This document shows positions 1 through 10,332 of a stretch of DNA of 64,000 bases, piece by piece. Numbering within the stretch: the stretch's first letter is position 1; every line of letters begins with the position of its first letter. This stretch comes from Thioclava dalianensis (lineage in GTDB: Bacteria; Pseudomonadota; Alphaproteobacteria; Rhodobacterales; Rhodobacteraceae). Position numbers and translations under genes: made by a program. The DNA lies in NCBI RefSeq assembly GCF_000715505.1, contig NZ_JHEH01000011.1:1-64000 (forward strand), in the 5' to 3' direction. Below the pieces are notes generated by a model. The model did no database searches. It was not told the DNA's origin and saw nothing but the letters and a program-made list of their open reading frames with translations.

Positions 1-825
1 GGCGTCCGGCGCGAGCCGATGGCGATGGGATTTGCGCGGATCCAAGGTGGGCGCGCATCGCTGATCATCGATGCCGCACCGCCGCCGCGCGGGATGGAAT
101 CGGCCAATGGCCATGCCTCGACGCTGGCTTTCGAGATGACATCGGGCCGCCGCCCTCTCATCGTCAATTGCGGCTCGGGCGTGCATTTCGGCCGAGACTG
201 GGCGCGCGCGGGGCGCGCCACGGCGAGCCATTCGACGCTTTCGATCTTCGGCTATTCCTCGTCGCGGCTCGGCCCCGAGCGCCTGTTTGGCCGCGCGCCG
301 CGCGCCTATCTGGCGAAAACGCCGAAAAATGTCTGGACGCGCAGCGACGACCTGACCGAGACAGGCCAGCTCTTTGGCCATGACGGCTATAGCGAAACCC
401 ATGGCATGACCCATATCCGCGAGCTGGATCTGAGCGCGGATGGCCGCACGCTGCACGGGCGCGACACGTTGGGGGCGATGACGCCGCAAGATATCGCTCG
501 CTTCGATCAGATCTTCGAGCGCGAGGGGCTTCGCGGCATTCCCTTCGACATCCGCTTTCACCTGCATCCCGATTGCGACGCCACTCTGGATATGGGCGGG
601 CATGCCGTATCCGTCGCTCTGCGCACCGGCGAGATCTGGGTGTTTCGCCATGACGGCGTGGCCGAGCTGGCGCTGGAACCCTCGGTCTATCTCGAAAAAG
701 GGAGGATCAGGCCCCGCCCATCGCTTCAGATCGTGCTTTCGGCACGTGTTTTGGACCGCGCATGCCAGATCGGCTGGACCTTTTCGCAAGCACGCGATAA
801 CCCGTCCGCGAACGACGCGCCCTGA
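1..825 (+). CDS. Heparinase II/III-family protein, C-terminal part (5' truncated by window)
   Basis: The reading frame is open from base 1, so only the last 274 residues are seen. The segment reads as the beta-sandwich C-terminal half of a heparinase II/III-like polysaccharide lyase: repeated short beta strands, and a stretch describing a 'mask' over a surface (VNCGSG, SHSTLSIFGYSS) with His and Tyr residues typical of the lyase fold. The alpha-toroid catalytic part lies outside the window. purH follows after 59 bases on the same strand, an arrangement I recall from other Rhodobacteraceae. The substrate cannot be told; in this family it may be an acidic polysaccharide of the cell envelope. 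Family assignment is fairly firm, function is inference. Confidence 0.75.
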   Translation, partial: GVRREPMAMGFARIQGGRASLIIDAAPPPRGMESANGHASTLAFEMTSGRRPLIVNCGSGVHFGRDWARAGRATASHSTLSIFGYSSSRLGPERLFGRAPRAYLAKTPKNVWTRSDDLTETGQLFGHDGYSETHGMTHIRELDLSADGRTLHGRDTLGAMTPQDIARFDQIFEREGLRGIPFDIRFHLHPDCDATLDMGGHAVSVALRTGEIWVFRHDGVAELALEPSVYLEKGRIRPRPSLQIVLSARVLDRACQIGWTFSQARDNPSANDAP

Positions 826-884
826 CCTTGGGGCAAACTCCAAGGCCTCCCCGTTGCGCGTATTCCTGACCAACGCTAGCGAGG

Positions 885-2480
885 ATGCTGCCCGTGACCC
901 GCCCGATCCCTCTGACCCGTGCCCTGATTTCCGTCTCTGACAAAACCGGCCTGCTTGATTTCGCTCGGGCGCTGTCGGCGCGCGGCGTCGAGCTGCTCTC
1001 CACCGGCGGCACCGCCAAGGCTCTGCGTGAAGCGGGCATGAGCGTGCGCGACGTGGCCGATCTGACGGGCTTTCCCGAAATGATGGATGGCCGCGTGAAG
1101 ACGCTGCACCCGGCGGTCCATGGGGGGCTGCTCGCGCTGCGCGACAATGACGAGCATCTCGCCGCGATGGAGGCCCATGGCATCGAGGGGATCGATTTGC
1201 TGGTGGTCAACCTCTACCCGTTCGAGGAAACCGTCGCCAAGGGCGCCGATTACGATGAATGCATCGAGAATATCGACATCGGTGGCCCCGCGATGATCCG
1301 GGCTGCCGCCAAGAACCATGCTTTCGTGACCACGGTGGTCGATGTGGCCGATTACGGGCGCGTTCTGGCCGAGCTGGACCGCAATGACGGTGCGATTGGC
1401 TATGCCTTCCGCCAGAAGCTGGCCCAGATCGCCTATGCGCGCACCGCCGCCTATGATTCTGCCGTCAGCACTTGGATGGCGGGCGCGATTGGCGAAGAGA
1501 CCCCGATCCGCCGCACCTTTGCAGGCACGCTCGCCCAGACCCTGCGCTATGGCGAGAACCCGCATCAGAGCGCGGCTTTCTACCATGACGGTACCAACCG
1601 CCCGGGCGTCGCGACCGCCAAGCAGCTTCAGGGCAAGGAGCTGAGCTACAACAATATCAACGACACCGATGCGGCCTTTGAACTGGTCGCGGAGTTCGGC
1701 ACCGAAAAGCCGACCGTCGCGATCATCAAACACGCCAATCCCTGCGGTGTGGCCAGCGGTGACAGCGTGATCGAGGCCTATAAGCGCGCCTTCGATTGCG
1801 ACCGCACCTCGGCCTTCGGGGGGATTATCGCCCTGAACCAGCCGCTCGATGCGGCCACTGCCGAAGAAATCACTAAGATCTTCTCCGAGGTCATCATCGC
1901 GCCTTCGGTCGAAGAGGCCGCGAAAGAGGTCATCGCAAAGAAAAAGAACGTGCGCCTGCTGGAGACCGGCGGGCTGCCCGACCCGGCTTCTGCGATCACC
2001 ACCTATCGTCAGGTGGCAGGCGGTTTCCTCGTGCAGGGCAAGGATAACGGCGAGATCACGCTTGATGACCTCAAGATCGTGACCGAGCGTCAGCCCTCGG
2101 AGCAGGAACTCAAGGACATGCTCTTTGCCTGGAAAGTGGCCAAGCATGTGAAATCGAACGCGATCATCTACGTCAAGGATGGCGCAACCGTGGGCGTGGG
2201 CGCAGGTCAGATGAGCCGCGTCGATTCGACCCGGATCGCCGCGCGCAAGGCGCAGGACATGATGGAGGCCTGCGGTTTTGACGTGACGCCGACGCAGGGC
2301 TCTGTCGTGGCCTCGGATGCGTTCTTCCCCTTCGCCGACGGGCTGATCACAGCCGCCGAGGCAGGGGCCACCGCGATCATCCAGCCGGGTGGCTCGATGC
2401 GCGATCAGGAGGTCATCGATGCGGCCAATGAGCGCGGCCTTGCGATGGTCTTCACATCGATGCGCCATTTCCGCCATTGA
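885..2480 (+). CDS. purH: Bifunctional AICAR formyltransferase / IMP cyclohydrolase PurH
   Basis: This enzyme does the last two steps of purine synthesis: it formylates AICAR with 10-formyl-THF and closes the ring to IMP. The protein has 531 residues, the usual length. The N-terminal MGS-like cyclohydrolase domain shows the conserved [12 protein letters not shown] stretch near residue 70. The transformylase domain carries the family signature [11 protein letters not shown] near residue 285 and the FGGIIALN stretch after it. The ATG at 885 is preceded by AGCGAGGATG, which gives only a modest ribosome site. lspA starts 82 bases downstream on the same strand, with a GC-rich hairpin between them. 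Confidence 0.97.
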   Translation: MLPVTRPIPLTRALISVSDKTGLLDFARALSARGVELLSTGGTAKALREAGMSVRDVADLTGFPEMMDGRVKTLHPAVHGGLLALRDNDEHLAAMEAHGIEGIDLLVVNLYPFEETVAKGADYDECIENIDIGGPAMIRAAAKNHAFVTTVVDVADYGRVLAELDRNDGAIGYAFRQKLAQIAYARTAAYDSAVSTWMAGAIGEETPIRRTFAGTLAQTLRYGENPHQSAAFYHDGTNRPGVATAKQLQGKELSYNNINDTDAAFELVAEFGTEKPTVAIIKHANPCGVASGDSVIEAYKRAFDCDRTSAFGGIIALNQPLDAATAEEITKIFSEVIIAPSVEEAAKEVIAKKKNVRLLETGGLPDPASAITTYRQVAGGFLVQGKDNGEITLDDLKIVTERQPSEQELKDMLFAWKVAKHVKSNAIIYVKDGATVGVGAGQMSRVDSTRIAARKAQDMMEACGFDVTPTQGSVVASDAFFPFADGLITAAEAGATAIIQPGGSMRDQEVIDAANERGLAMVFTSMRHFRH

Positions 2481-2501
2481 ATCTAAGAACTGCCCTCTGC
2501 A

Positions 2502-2521
2502 CCCCGGGACAGGCCCCGGGG
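2502..2521 (+). other. GC-rich hairpin in the purH-lspA gap
   Basis: A 7-bp perfect inverted repeat (CCCCGGG / CCCGGGG, loop ACAGGC) lies 22 bases after the purH stop. No T-run follows, so it is not a classical terminator; it may stabilise the purH message or pause transcription before lspA. Confidence 0.4.
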
Positions 2522-2562
2522 GCGGGGGATATCTCTGCGCCGATCAACAAGCGAGACCCAAG

Positions 2563-3042
2563 ATGCAACTGGCCGGACGCACCGCCGCACTTGTGCTGAT
2601 CATTGATCAGCTATCGAAATATATCGTGGTCCAGCGCATGCAGCTTGACCGCGTTGGCGCGATCGATGTTTTGCCGCCATGGCTCAATTTCCGCATGGCG
2701 TGGAATCGCGGTGTGAATTTCGGCCTGTTCTCGGGAGAGGGCGATGTTACGCGCTGGGTGCTGATCGCGGTGGCGCTTATCATCTCGGGCTGGGTCTGGG
2801 TCTGGGTGGCACGCACGCCCCATTCCCGCCCCGTCATGATTTCAGCGGGGCTTTTGATCGGCGGTGCGCTTGGCAATGTCGTCGACCGGATCGCTTATGG
2901 CGCGGTGGCCGATTTCATCAATACCTCCCTGCCGGGCTGGTCCAACCCGTTCTCGTTCAACGTCGCAGATATCTCGATCTTCCTCGGCGCGATCGGTCTG
3001 GTGCTGTTTGCAGGCAAGGACAAAGCCCCCAGCAAGGACTAG
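2563..3042 (+). CDS. lspA: Lipoprotein signal peptidase LspA
   Basis: LspA is the inner-membrane aspartyl protease that removes the signal peptide from diacylglyceryl-prolipoproteins. The 159-residue product has four hydrophobic segments and both catalytic aspartates, in GNVVDRI (about residue 107) and FNVADISI (about 132), with the NRGVNFG stretch typical of the family. An in-frame extension to 2389 overlaps purH and is not needed: the first residues at 2563 (MQLAGRTAALVLIIDQ) match the expected N terminus, although no strong ribosome site precedes this ATG. A lipoprotein gene follows directly, so enzyme and substrate are neighbours. Confidence 0.95.
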   Translation: MQLAGRTAALVLIIDQLSKYIVVQRMQLDRVGAIDVLPPWLNFRMAWNRGVNFGLFSGEGDVTRWVLIAVALIISGWVWVWVARTPHSRPVMISAGLLIGGALGNVVDRIAYGAVADFINTSLPGWSNPFSFNVADISIFLGAIGLVLFAGKDKAPSKD

Positions 3043-3115
3043 ACCGATTTTTCGCTGGTGACGGCGCTGCGATGTTGCGTTAAGACAGGGGCACAAACGG
3101 TAATGGGAGTTGTCC

Positions 3116-3667
3116 ATGCAGGTTCGATACGGCACGCTCAGCATCGCGATGGCTGCGGTCCTGATGCTCACGGCTTGTGGCAATGACCGCACGCCGAGCC
3201 TTATGAATCTGCGGTCTTCGCATCAGGGACCGGATGAATTCGGTATTGTGCCGAACAAACCGCTTCAGATGCCCGAGAACCTCGCGCAGCTTCCGACGCC
3301 AACGCCGGGCGGCACGAATCTCACCGATCCCACGCCAGAGGCCGATGCCGTGGCCGCTCTTGGCGGCAATCCGCGCCGTGTGACCGCAAGCGGCACAGTG
3401 CCGGGTTCCGATCAGGCCTTGGTGGCCGCTGCCTCGCGCTATGGCACGCAGGCTGGCATCCGTCAGACCCTTGCCGCCGAAGATCTGGCCTATCGCAAGA
3501 AGAATGACGGTCGCCTACTGGAGCGCCTGTTGCAGGTCTCGGTCTATAACAAGGCCTATAAGCCGATGGAGCTGAACCAGACCGCCGAGTTGCAGCGCTG
3601 GCGTCGTGCCGGTGTTGCGACCCCCGCAGCACCGCCCTCCAGTGCCGCGCAGGATGCGGCAAAGTAG
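3116..3667 (+). CDS. DUF3035-family lipoprotein
   Basis: A 183-residue small lipoprotein. The N terminus has a hydrophobic segment ending in a lipobox (LTAC, Cys about residue 22), so LspA and Lgt should process it. The rest is Pro/Ala-rich with a predicted helical region that contains a conserved-looking YRKKNDGRLLERL stretch, as in DUF3035 proteins of Rhodobacterales. GGGAG at 3105-3109 sits 6 bases before the ATG at 3116, which favours this start over the in-frame TTG at 3110. It lies between lspA and the M16 peptidase pair on the same strand. The molecular role is unknown; an envelope role is inferred from the anchor and the neighbours. Confidence 0.8.
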   Translation: MQVRYGTLSIAMAAVLMLTACGNDRTPSLMNLRSSHQGPDEFGIVPNKPLQMPENLAQLPTPTPGGTNLTDPTPEADAVAALGGNPRRVTASGTVPGSDQALVAAASRYGTQAGIRQTLAAEDLAYRKKNDGRLLERLLQVSVYNKAYKPMELNQTAELQRWRRAGVATPAAPPSSAAQDAAK

Positions 3668-3766
3668 CGCCGCCACGCGTCTTCACGACAATGTCACCAC
3701 TCTATACGGTCGCGGCGCGAGCCCGTATCGTATTCGCCTATATTGGTCCTGTGAGGAGTTCTGATT

Positions 3767-5158
3767 TTGCGCGCTTTCCTGCTGGCCCTGCTGTTCATCG
3801 CAGGCGTTACTCCGGCCGTCGCCGAGACTGTCTCGACCTTCGAATTGCCCAATGGCTTGCAAGGCGTCGTGATCGAGGATCACCGGGCCCCTGTTGTCGT
3901 GCAAATGGTTTGGTACAAGGTCGGGTCCGCCGATGAGCAGCGCGGCAAATCGGGCATCGCGCATTACCTAGAGCACCTGATGTTCAAGGGCACGAAAACG
4001 ATGGCGCCGGGCGAGCTGTCCAAGACGGTTTCGGCCAATGGCGGCTCGGACAACGCTTTCACGAGCTACGATTACACCGCCTATTTTCAGCGCATCGCCG
4101 CAGATCGCCTGCCTTTGGTGATGAAGATGGAAGCGGACCGGATGCGCAACCTCCAAATCACGCCCGAGGATGCCAAGACCGAGTTGCAGGTGATCCTCGA
4201 AGAGCGCTCGCAGCGCACCGATTCCAACGTCAACGCGCAGTTCTCAGAGCAGCAGCGGGCCGCGCAATTCCTCAACTCGCCCTATGGCACGCCGGTGATC
4301 GGCTGGCGGCGCGAGATGGAGGGACTGACCCGGCAGGATGCGCTCGACTGGTATCACGAATTCTACGCGCCCAATAACGCGATCCTTGTGGTGGCGGGCG
4401 ATGTCACCCCCGATGAGGTCAAAGCGCTGGCCGAGAAATATTACGGCCCGCTCAAGCCGACCGAGGGTCTCAAGCCCCGCGCGAGGCCGCAGGAGCCGCC
4501 GCAGCGCGCCGCCCGCCATCTGACCTTCAAGGATGACCGGGTCGCACAGCCCTATCTGACGCGCAGCTATCTCGCGCCCGAGCGCAACCCCGGCGATCAG
4601 AAAACCGCCGCTGCTCTGAGCGTGCTGGCCGAGATCCTTGGCGGCAATCAGGCCTCTTCGGTGCTGGGGCGCAAGCTGATCTACGGCAATGGCACGGCGA
4701 TTTACGCATCGGCGGGCTATGACGGGATGTCGATTGACCCGACGACCTTCACGGTCTCGGTGCTGCCCGCCAAGGATGTGAGCCTGCCCGAGGCCGAGCA
4801 GGCCCTCGATACGGCTCTGGCGCAGTTCCTCAAGGAAGGGATCGACCCCGAGCAATTCGCCCGCATCAAGACGCAGATCAAGGCCGCCGAGATCTATTCG
4901 CGCGACAACACCCAAGGGCTTGCGCGCCGCTATGGCGAAGCGCTGGCCTCGGGCTTTAGCGTGAAGGATGTGGAGGATTGGCCCGATGTGCTGACCGCCG
5001 TGACCGAGCAGGATGTGATGGATGCCGCCAAGGCGCTGTTCAACCCCGATACCTCGGTGACGGGCTATGTCGAGCGCGCCGATGCAGCACCCGCCGGGGC
5101 CAGCGCCACCTCTGCCCCGGCCTTGCCGCCCACCACGACGCAGGAGGTCACGCAATGA
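3767..5158 (+). CDS. M16-family zinc metallopeptidase (catalytic member of pair)
   Basis: A 463-residue pitrilysin-type peptidase with a cleavable signal peptide (about residues 1-20), so it is periplasmic. The inverted zinc motif HYLEH is seen at residues 66-70, with the downstream acidic stretch ELQVILEER near residue 145 that supplies the third metal ligand. The start is a TTG at 3767, supported by GTGAGGAG at 3751-3758 just upstream; no ATG fits. The stop overlaps the next M16 gene by ATGA. In this family the zinc-bearing and zinc-free proteins usually form a heterodimer, which fits the coupling seen here. The physiological substrate is unknown. Confidence 0.92.
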   Translation: MRAFLLALLFIAGVTPAVAETVSTFELPNGLQGVVIEDHRAPVVVQMVWYKVGSADEQRGKSGIAHYLEHLMFKGTKTMAPGELSKTVSANGGSDNAFTSYDYTAYFQRIAADRLPLVMKMEADRMRNLQITPEDAKTELQVILEERSQRTDSNVNAQFSEQQRAAQFLNSPYGTPVIGWRREMEGLTRQDALDWYHEFYAPNNAILVVAGDVTPDEVKALAEKYYGPLKPTEGLKPRARPQEPPQRAARHLTFKDDRVAQPYLTRSYLAPERNPGDQKTAAALSVLAEILGGNQASSVLGRKLIYGNGTAIYASAGYDGMSIDPTTFTVSVLPAKDVSLPEAEQALDTALAQFLKEGIDPEQFARIKTQIKAAEIYSRDNTQGLARRYGEALASGFSVKDVEDWPDVLTAVTEQDVMDAAKALFNPDTSVTGYVERADAAPAGASATSAPALPPTTTQEVTQ

Positions 5159-6480
5159 TCCGCGCCATCTTCACCCTGCCCACGCGCCTTGTGCTGGCGG
5201 GGCTCTTCGCGCTGGTGCTGGCCCTGCCCGCCCGCGCCATCGAGATCCAGCAGGTCACCTCGCCGGGCGGCATCAAAGCGTGGCTGGTGGAGAATCACGA
5301 CATCCCCTTCACCGCGCTCGACATCGCCTTCCGCGGAGGTGCCAGCCTTGATGCGCCGGGCAAACGCGGCGAGATCAACCTGATGACCGCGACCCTCGAA
5401 GAGGGGGCCGGCACGCTCGACAGCCAGCAATTCGCCGCCGCTCAGGAGGCACTGGCCGCCGAGTTCGGCTTTGATGTCGGCGATGATACGCTCGAAGTTT
5501 CGGCCCGGATGCTGACGGAAAACCGCGACAAATCGGTCGATCTGCTGCGCTCTGCGCTGATCAATCCGCGCTTCGATCAGACCGCGATTGACCGGGTGCG
5601 CCAACAGGTGCTCTCGATCATTGCCTCGGATGCGAGCGATCCCAACGCGCTGGCCGCCGAGACCTTCCGCAAGCTGGCCTATGGCGATCATCCTTATGGC
5701 AGCTCGCTCAACGGGACCGTCGAGAGCGTGAAGGGCCTGACCCAAAGCGATATGTTCGACGCCAAGGCCCGGGTGATGAGCCGCGATCACATGGTCGTCT
5801 CGGTGGTGGGCGATATCACACCCGCCGAGCTTGGCCCGATGCTCGACACGCTGCTGGGCGATCTGCCTGCAACCGGGGCTGCGATGCCCAAGCCGGTGAC
5901 GCCCGTTTTCAAAGGCACGGTCACCCGGGTCGATTTCGACAGCCCGCAATCGGTGGTGATTTTCGGCCAGAAGGGGATCAAGATGGATGATCCCGATTTC
6001 TTCGCCGCCTATGTGCTCAACCAGATTATCGGCGCGGGCGGTTTCTCGTCGCGGCTGATGGATGAGGTGCGCGAGAAGCGCGGGCTGACCTATGGCATTG
6101 CCTCATATCTTGTCGACAAGGACGATGCGCAGACATGGCAGGGCAGCTTTGCCTCGGCTAATGAGAAGGTCGCCAAGGCGATCTCGGTGGTCAAGGATGA
6201 GTGGAGCAAGGCCGCGACCGGGGCGGTCAGCGATAAGGAACTCGCGGATGCGAAAGCCTATCTCACCGGTGCCTATCCGCTGCGCTTCGACGGCAATGGC
6301 ACGATTGCGGGGATCATGACGGGCATGCAGCTCAACGGGATGTCGCCTGACTACATCAAGACCCGCAACGACAAGGTCAACGCCGTGACCAAGGCCGATA
6401 TCGCACGGGTTGCCAAGCGGGTGCTCGATCCCGAAGAGCTGAGTTTCGTGATCGTCGGGCGGCCGATCGGGCTGAACTGA
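5155..6480 (+). CDS. M16-family peptidase, non-catalytic partner
   Basis: A 441-residue M16 homologue with its own signal peptide (cleavage near ALPARA). The HxxEH zinc motif is absent: the equivalent region reads KRGEINLM. The C-terminal domain retains the family stretch [14 protein letters not shown] (about residue 306), the R/Y motif typical of the substrate-binding partner subunit. It starts inside the stop of the upstream catalytic gene (ATGA), so the two are almost certainly translated together and act as one complex in the periplasm. An in-frame extension to 4978 lies wholly inside the upstream gene and is rejected. Confidence 0.92.
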   Translation: MIRAIFTLPTRLVLAGLFALVLALPARAIEIQQVTSPGGIKAWLVENHDIPFTALDIAFRGGASLDAPGKRGEINLMTATLEEGAGTLDSQQFAAAQEALAAEFGFDVGDDTLEVSARMLTENRDKSVDLLRSALINPRFDQTAIDRVRQQVLSIIASDASDPNALAAETFRKLAYGDHPYGSSLNGTVESVKGLTQSDMFDAKARVMSRDHMVVSVVGDITPAELGPMLDTLLGDLPATGAAMPKPVTPVFKGTVTRVDFDSPQSVVIFGQKGIKMDDPDFFAAYVLNQIIGAGGFSSRLMDEVREKRGLTYGIASYLVDKDDAQTWQGSFASANEKVAKAISVVKDEWSKAATGAVSDKELADAKAYLTGAYPLRFDGNGTIAGIMTGMQLNGMSPDYIKTRNDKVNAVTKADIARVAKRVLDPEELSFVIVGRPIGLN

Positions 6481-6545
6481 ATTCGACGGCGATCGCCTGC
6501 GCGAATCTCTTGGGGAGACCCGCGCATCATGCTATCCCTAGTAGG

Positions 6546-8408
6546 ATGAACCAGCACAACCGCAACATGCGCGCGAGCGAGCGCCCCGTAATCCGCCAGC
6601 TTGATGACGCGGCGGCCAACCGTATCGCGGCGGGCGAGGTCGTGGAGCGGCCCGCCAGCGCCGTCAAGGAACTGGTCGAGAACGCGCTCGATGCCGGGGC
6701 CGGTCGGATCGAGATCGCCTATGCCGATGGCGGCAAGACGCTGATCCGGGTCAGCGATGATGGCTGCGGGATGACTGCCGAGGATCTGCCGCTCGCGCTT
6801 TCGCGCCATGCCACCTCGAAGATCGACGGCTCGGATCTGCTCAACATCCACACCTTCGGGTTTCGCGGAGAGGCGCTGCCCTCGCTCGGCGCGGTCGGGC
6901 GGCTCACCATCACCTCGCGCGTGGCGGAGGGCGAGGCGGTGCAGATCGCGGTGGCGGGTGGCGCAATCGGCCCGGTGAAGCCCGCCGCGCTCAATCGCGG
7001 GACGGTCGTTGAGCTGCGCGATCTGTTCTATGCGACGCCTGCGCGGCTGAAATTCATGCGCACCGACCGCGCGGAGGCTCAGGCGATCGCCGATGTCATC
7101 AAGCGGCTCGCGATGGCCGAGCCCTATGTCAGCTTCACGCTCACCGATATGTCGGGCGAAAAGCAGCGCGAGATCCTGCGGGTCGATGGCGAACAGGGCG
7201 AACTGTTCGATGCGCTCTCCGCCCGGCTGGCCCGCGTGATCGGACGCCAGTTCGTCGACAATTCCGTGCAGATCGAGGCCGAGCGCGACGGCGTTCGTCT
7301 GACCGGATTTGCAGCCCTGCCCACCTATTCCCGCGGAGCTGCCGTCGAGCAGTTCCTCTTCGTCAACGGGCGCCCCGTGCGCGACAAGCAACTGACCGGG
7401 GCGTTGCGCGCGGCCTATATGGATTTCCTCTCGCGCGAGCGACATCCGGCAGCCTGCCTGTTCCTGAGCTGCGATCCCGAGCAGGTCGATTGCAACGTCC
7501 ACCCCGCCAAGGCGGAGGTGCGCTTTCGCGAGGCGGGCAGCGTGCGCGGGCTGATCGTGACCGGGCTGCGCCATGCGCTCGCCAATGCAGGCCATCGCGC
7601 CTCTTCGACCGTGGCGGATGCGACGCTGGGCGCGATGCGCCCCGAGGCGGCCCCTGCCCCCGGCCAGCCGCCGCGGATCTACCAGATGGACCGCCCCAGC
7701 ATGGGGGCTGTGCGCCACGCCTATCAGGCGCAGGCCCCGGCCTTTAACGAGCCTGCGCCCTCCTTCGACTATGCCCCCTCGGCGCGCGCCGAGCCACCTC
7801 CGCCGCCGCAAGCGCCCGAATTGGAGGCGCGGCCTTTGGGAGCCGCCCGCGCGCAGGTGCATGAGAATTACATCATCGCTCAGACCGAGCACGGCATGGT
7901 GATCGTCGATCAACACGCGGCGCATGAGCGGCTCGTCTATGAAAAGCTCAAGGCGCAGATGGCGCAGAACGGCGTGCCCGCGCAGGCCCTGCTGATCCCC
8001 GAGATCGTCGAGCTATCGCCGGGCGATGCCGCACTTCTTCTGGAACATGCCGAGGCTTTGATGAAGCTCGGCCTGAGCATCGAGCCTTTCGGCGGCTCTG
8101 CGGTGGCCGTGCGCGAGACCCCCGCTGTGCTGGGCGAGATCAATGCCGAGGCAATGCTGCGCGATGTGCTCGATGAACTGTCCGATCTGGGCGACAGCCA
8201 GCTTGTGCAGGCCCGTATCGAGGCCGTGCTTTCGCGCATGGCTTGTCATGGCTCGATCCGCTCGGGCCGCCAGATGCGCGCCGATGAGATGAACGCGCTG
8301 CTGCGCCAGATGGAAGCCACGCCCCATTCGGGCCAGTGCAACCATGGCCGCCCCACCTATGTCGAGCTTCGTCTCAGCGATATTGAAAGACTGTTTGGCC
8401 GCACATGA
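6546..8408 (+). CDS. mutL: DNA mismatch repair protein MutL (endonuclease type)
   Basis: MutL couples MutS mismatch recognition to strand removal. The N-terminal GHKL ATPase motifs are clear: [26 protein letters not shown] and [11 protein letters not shown] Pro/Ala-rich linker (about residues 370-435) leads to the C-terminal dimerisation domain. That domain has the endonuclease motif [12 protein letters not shown] from Asp455, plus CHGS and CNHGRP near the end, so this is a nicking MutL as expected in bacteria without MutH. The start is uncertain: ATG 6546 is chosen, ATG 6567 is possible, and a TTG at 6510 is unlikely. The stop overlaps rmuC (ATGA). Confidence 0.96.
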   Translation: MNQHNRNMRASERPVIRQLDDAAANRIAAGEVVERPASAVKELVENALDAGAGRIEIAYADGGKTLIRVSDDGCGMTAEDLPLALSRHATSKIDGSDLLNIHTFGFRGEALPSLGAVGRLTITSRVAEGEAVQIAVAGGAIGPVKPAALNRGTVVELRDLFYATPARLKFMRTDRAEAQAIADVIKRLAMAEPYVSFTLTDMSGEKQREILRVDGEQGELFDALSARLARVIGRQFVDNSVQIEAERDGVRLTGFAALPTYSRGAAVEQFLFVNGRPVRDKQLTGALRAAYMDFLSRERHPAACLFLSCDPEQVDCNVHPAKAEVRFREAGSVRGLIVTGLRHALANAGHRASSTVADATLGAMRPEAAPAPGQPPRIYQMDRPSMGAVRHAYQAQAPAFNEPAPSFDYAPSARAEPPPPPQAPELEARPLGAARAQVHENYIIAQTEHGMVIVDQHAAHERLVYEKLKAQMAQNGVPAQALLIPEIVELSPGDAALLLEHAEALMKLGLSIEPFGGSAVAVRETPAVLGEINAEAMLRDVLDELSDLGDSQLVQARIEAVLSRMACHGSIRSGRQMRADEMNALLRQMEATPHSGQCNHGRPTYVELRLSDIERLFGRT

Positions 8409-9853
8409 TCCAGATTGGCACGCTCACGCTCGACCTCAATGACCCGATCGTTCAGGGGCTGATCGGCGCAGCCCTGCTGGCGCTGATCTTTGCGGGGCTG
8501 TGGATTTCCGCGCGCCGCCAAGCCCGCGAGCTGGCCGCCGATCTGGCGCAGGCCGAGCCTTACCGCGAAGAGGCGCAGAACCTGCGCGAGGCGCTCGCGG
8601 CCTCTGAGGCGGCTGCCGAACGGCTGCAAGAGGTGGAGCAGGCGCTGGAGCAGACCCGGGCGCAACGCGATGGGGAATACCGCGCGCGCATCGCGAAATC
8701 CGAGGCCTATGACAGTCTGCAACGCGAACATGGCGCCCGGTTGGAAGAGTTGCGCGGCATGAAGAAGGAAATCGAGGATCGGTTTTCTTCGGTCGCCTCC
8801 GGCGTGCTGCAAAAGAATTCCGAGGCCTTCCTCAGCCTTGTGAGCGAGCGCTTCAAGACCCATGAGAAAACCGCCCAGGAAGAGCTGGACCGCCGCCGCG
8901 ACGCGATCGAGCATCTGGTGAAACCGCTCAATCTGCGGCTCAATGAATTCGGCGAGCAGATCCAATCTATCGAGAAAGCCCGCAACGAGGCTTACGGCGC
9001 GATCCACCAGCAGGTGCGCTCATTGGCCGAGGGGCAGAGCTCGCTGGGGCAGGAGACACGCAAGCTGGTGCAGGCGTTGCGCGCGCCAAAGACACGGGGC
9101 CGCTGGGGTGAGATGCAGCTGCGCCAGGTCTTCGAGATGGCGGGCATGACCGAGAATGTGGATTTCCATCTCGAGCATCACATGTCGACCGATGAGGGCG
9201 CGCGCCGCCCCGATGCGATTGTGCATATCCCGGGCGGCAAAAGCATCGTTGTGGATGCCAAGACGCCGCTTGAGGCCTATCTCGACGCGCTGGAGGCCGA
9301 CACGCCAGAGCTGCAAAACGCCGCGATCACCCGCCATGCCCAACAGGTGCGCAACCACGTCAAGATGCTGGCCTCGAAGGCCTACCAGTCCCAGCTCTCC
9401 GAGACGCCGGATTTCGTCGTCATGTTCATCCCCGGCGAAACCTTCGTGGCCGCCGCCGCCGAAGCCGATCCGGGCCTGATCGAATATGCGTTCCAGAACA
9501 AGGTTCTGATCTCAAGCCCGACGACGTTGATGGCGCTGGTCAAGGCCATCGCCTATGGCTGGCAGCAAGAAAAAATGGCCAAGAACGCCGTCGAGGTGCA
9601 GAAAACCGCGCAGGATCTCTATGAGCGGATCAAGGTGTTTGGCGGCCATGTCGATGCGGTGGGCCGTGCGCTGACCCGCTCGGTCGAAAGCTACAACAAA
9701 GCCGTGGGCTCGCTCGAAAGTCGCGTTCTGCCCTCGGCGCGCAAGTTCGAATCGCTGGGTGTGGTGGCCGATGAGGGCAAGCTGGAAACGCCTTCGCTTG
9801 TCGAAAGCCAGCCCCGCCCGCTCTCGGCCCCGGCCCTCACCAATGACGAATAG
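8405..9853 (+). CDS. rmuC: DNA recombination protein RmuC
   Basis: A 482-residue RmuC-family protein, associated with limiting recombination at inverted repeats. It begins with a membrane segment (about residues 17-35), then a long coiled coil rich in Glu/Arg/Ala (about 40-230), then the conserved nuclease-fold domain with [17 protein letters not shown] (about 237), [14 protein letters not shown] (about 282) and FIPGETF (about 341). It starts inside the mutL stop, so the two repair genes are translationally coupled. The last 40 residues are low-complexity and probably flexible. Confidence 0.94.
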   Translation: MIQIGTLTLDLNDPIVQGLIGAALLALIFAGLWISARRQARELAADLAQAEPYREEAQNLREALAASEAAAERLQEVEQALEQTRAQRDGEYRARIAKSEAYDSLQREHGARLEELRGMKKEIEDRFSSVASGVLQKNSEAFLSLVSERFKTHEKTAQEELDRRRDAIEHLVKPLNLRLNEFGEQIQSIEKARNEAYGAIHQQVRSLAEGQSSLGQETRKLVQALRAPKTRGRWGEMQLRQVFEMAGMTENVDFHLEHHMSTDEGARRPDAIVHIPGGKSIVVDAKTPLEAYLDALEADTPELQNAAITRHAQQVRNHVKMLASKAYQSQLSETPDFVVMFIPGETFVAAAAEADPGLIEYAFQNKVLISSPTTLMALVKAIAYGWQQEKMAKNAVEVQKTAQDLYERIKVFGGHVDAVGRALTRSVESYNKAVGSLESRVLPSARKFESLGVVADEGKLETPSLVESQPRPLSAPALTNDE

Positions 9854-9911
9854 CGCATGAGGCTTGCGCAAACTGGCCTGCGGGTGGACACTACTTGCAG
9901 GAGGATTGCCC

Positions 9912-10256
9912 ATGCTCACTCTCAGCCCCGCCGTGATTGCCACCGTCATCCTGCGCGCCCGGAAGTTCGATGCGGGCGTCCCCAGCTCGGGCCATGCGCG
10001 TGAGCTGCGCGCCTTCATCGCGTCGCTGAACGACGACGAGAAGGCCGAGCTTACCGCCGTGATGTGGATCGGACGCGAGACGTTCGAGCCCTCGGAACTC
10101 GCCGAGGCGATCCAGACCGCCAAGGCCGAGGCGACTGTGCCCACCGAAGATTACCTGTTGGGCATCCCGATGCTCGCCGATCATCTCGAAGATGGGCTGA
10201 ATGCGATGGGTGTAACGCTCGAAGAGGCCGAAGAAGATATCTTTCCCAGCGTCTAG
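9912..10256 (+). CDS. DUF3775-family protein
   Basis: A 114-residue acidic cytoplasmic protein of unknown function, matching DUF3775 in length and in the stretches VPSSGHARELRAFI, ELTAVMWIGRE and DYLLGIPMLADHLEDGL. A strong AGGAGG at 9899-9904 with 7 bases to the ATG at 9912 sets the start; an upstream in-frame TTG (9864) has no such site. The protein is helical, without membrane segments or known catalytic motifs. It is convergent with the response regulator downstream, from which a hairpin separates it. The family is common in Alphaproteobacteria but has no assigned role. Confidence 0.8.
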   Translation: MLTLSPAVIATVILRARKFDAGVPSSGHARELRAFIASLNDDEKAELTAVMWIGRETFEPSELAEAIQTAKAEATVPTEDYLLGIPMLADHLEDGLNAMGVTLEEAEEDIFPSV

Positions 10257-10281
10257 CGGCCCCAAGCGCCGGACGAAAAAA

Positions 10282-10301
10282 GCGGCCCCCGAAAGGGCCG
10301 C
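10282..10301 (-). terminator. Rho-independent terminator of the response regulator gene
   Basis: A 7-bp perfect stem (GCGGCCC / GGGCCGC, loop CCGAAA) lies between the convergent DUF3775 and response-regulator genes. Read on the minus strand it is followed by TTTTTT, so it terminates the regulator transcript. It may act weakly in the other direction. Confidence 0.8.
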
Positions 10302-10332
10302 CTGAACCGATACTCACACCGAAATGCAGGTC

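Noticed and set aside
876-2477. A 533-codon open frame antisense to purH
   Set aside because: Same cause; low-complexity product and full overlap with an unmistakable PurH.
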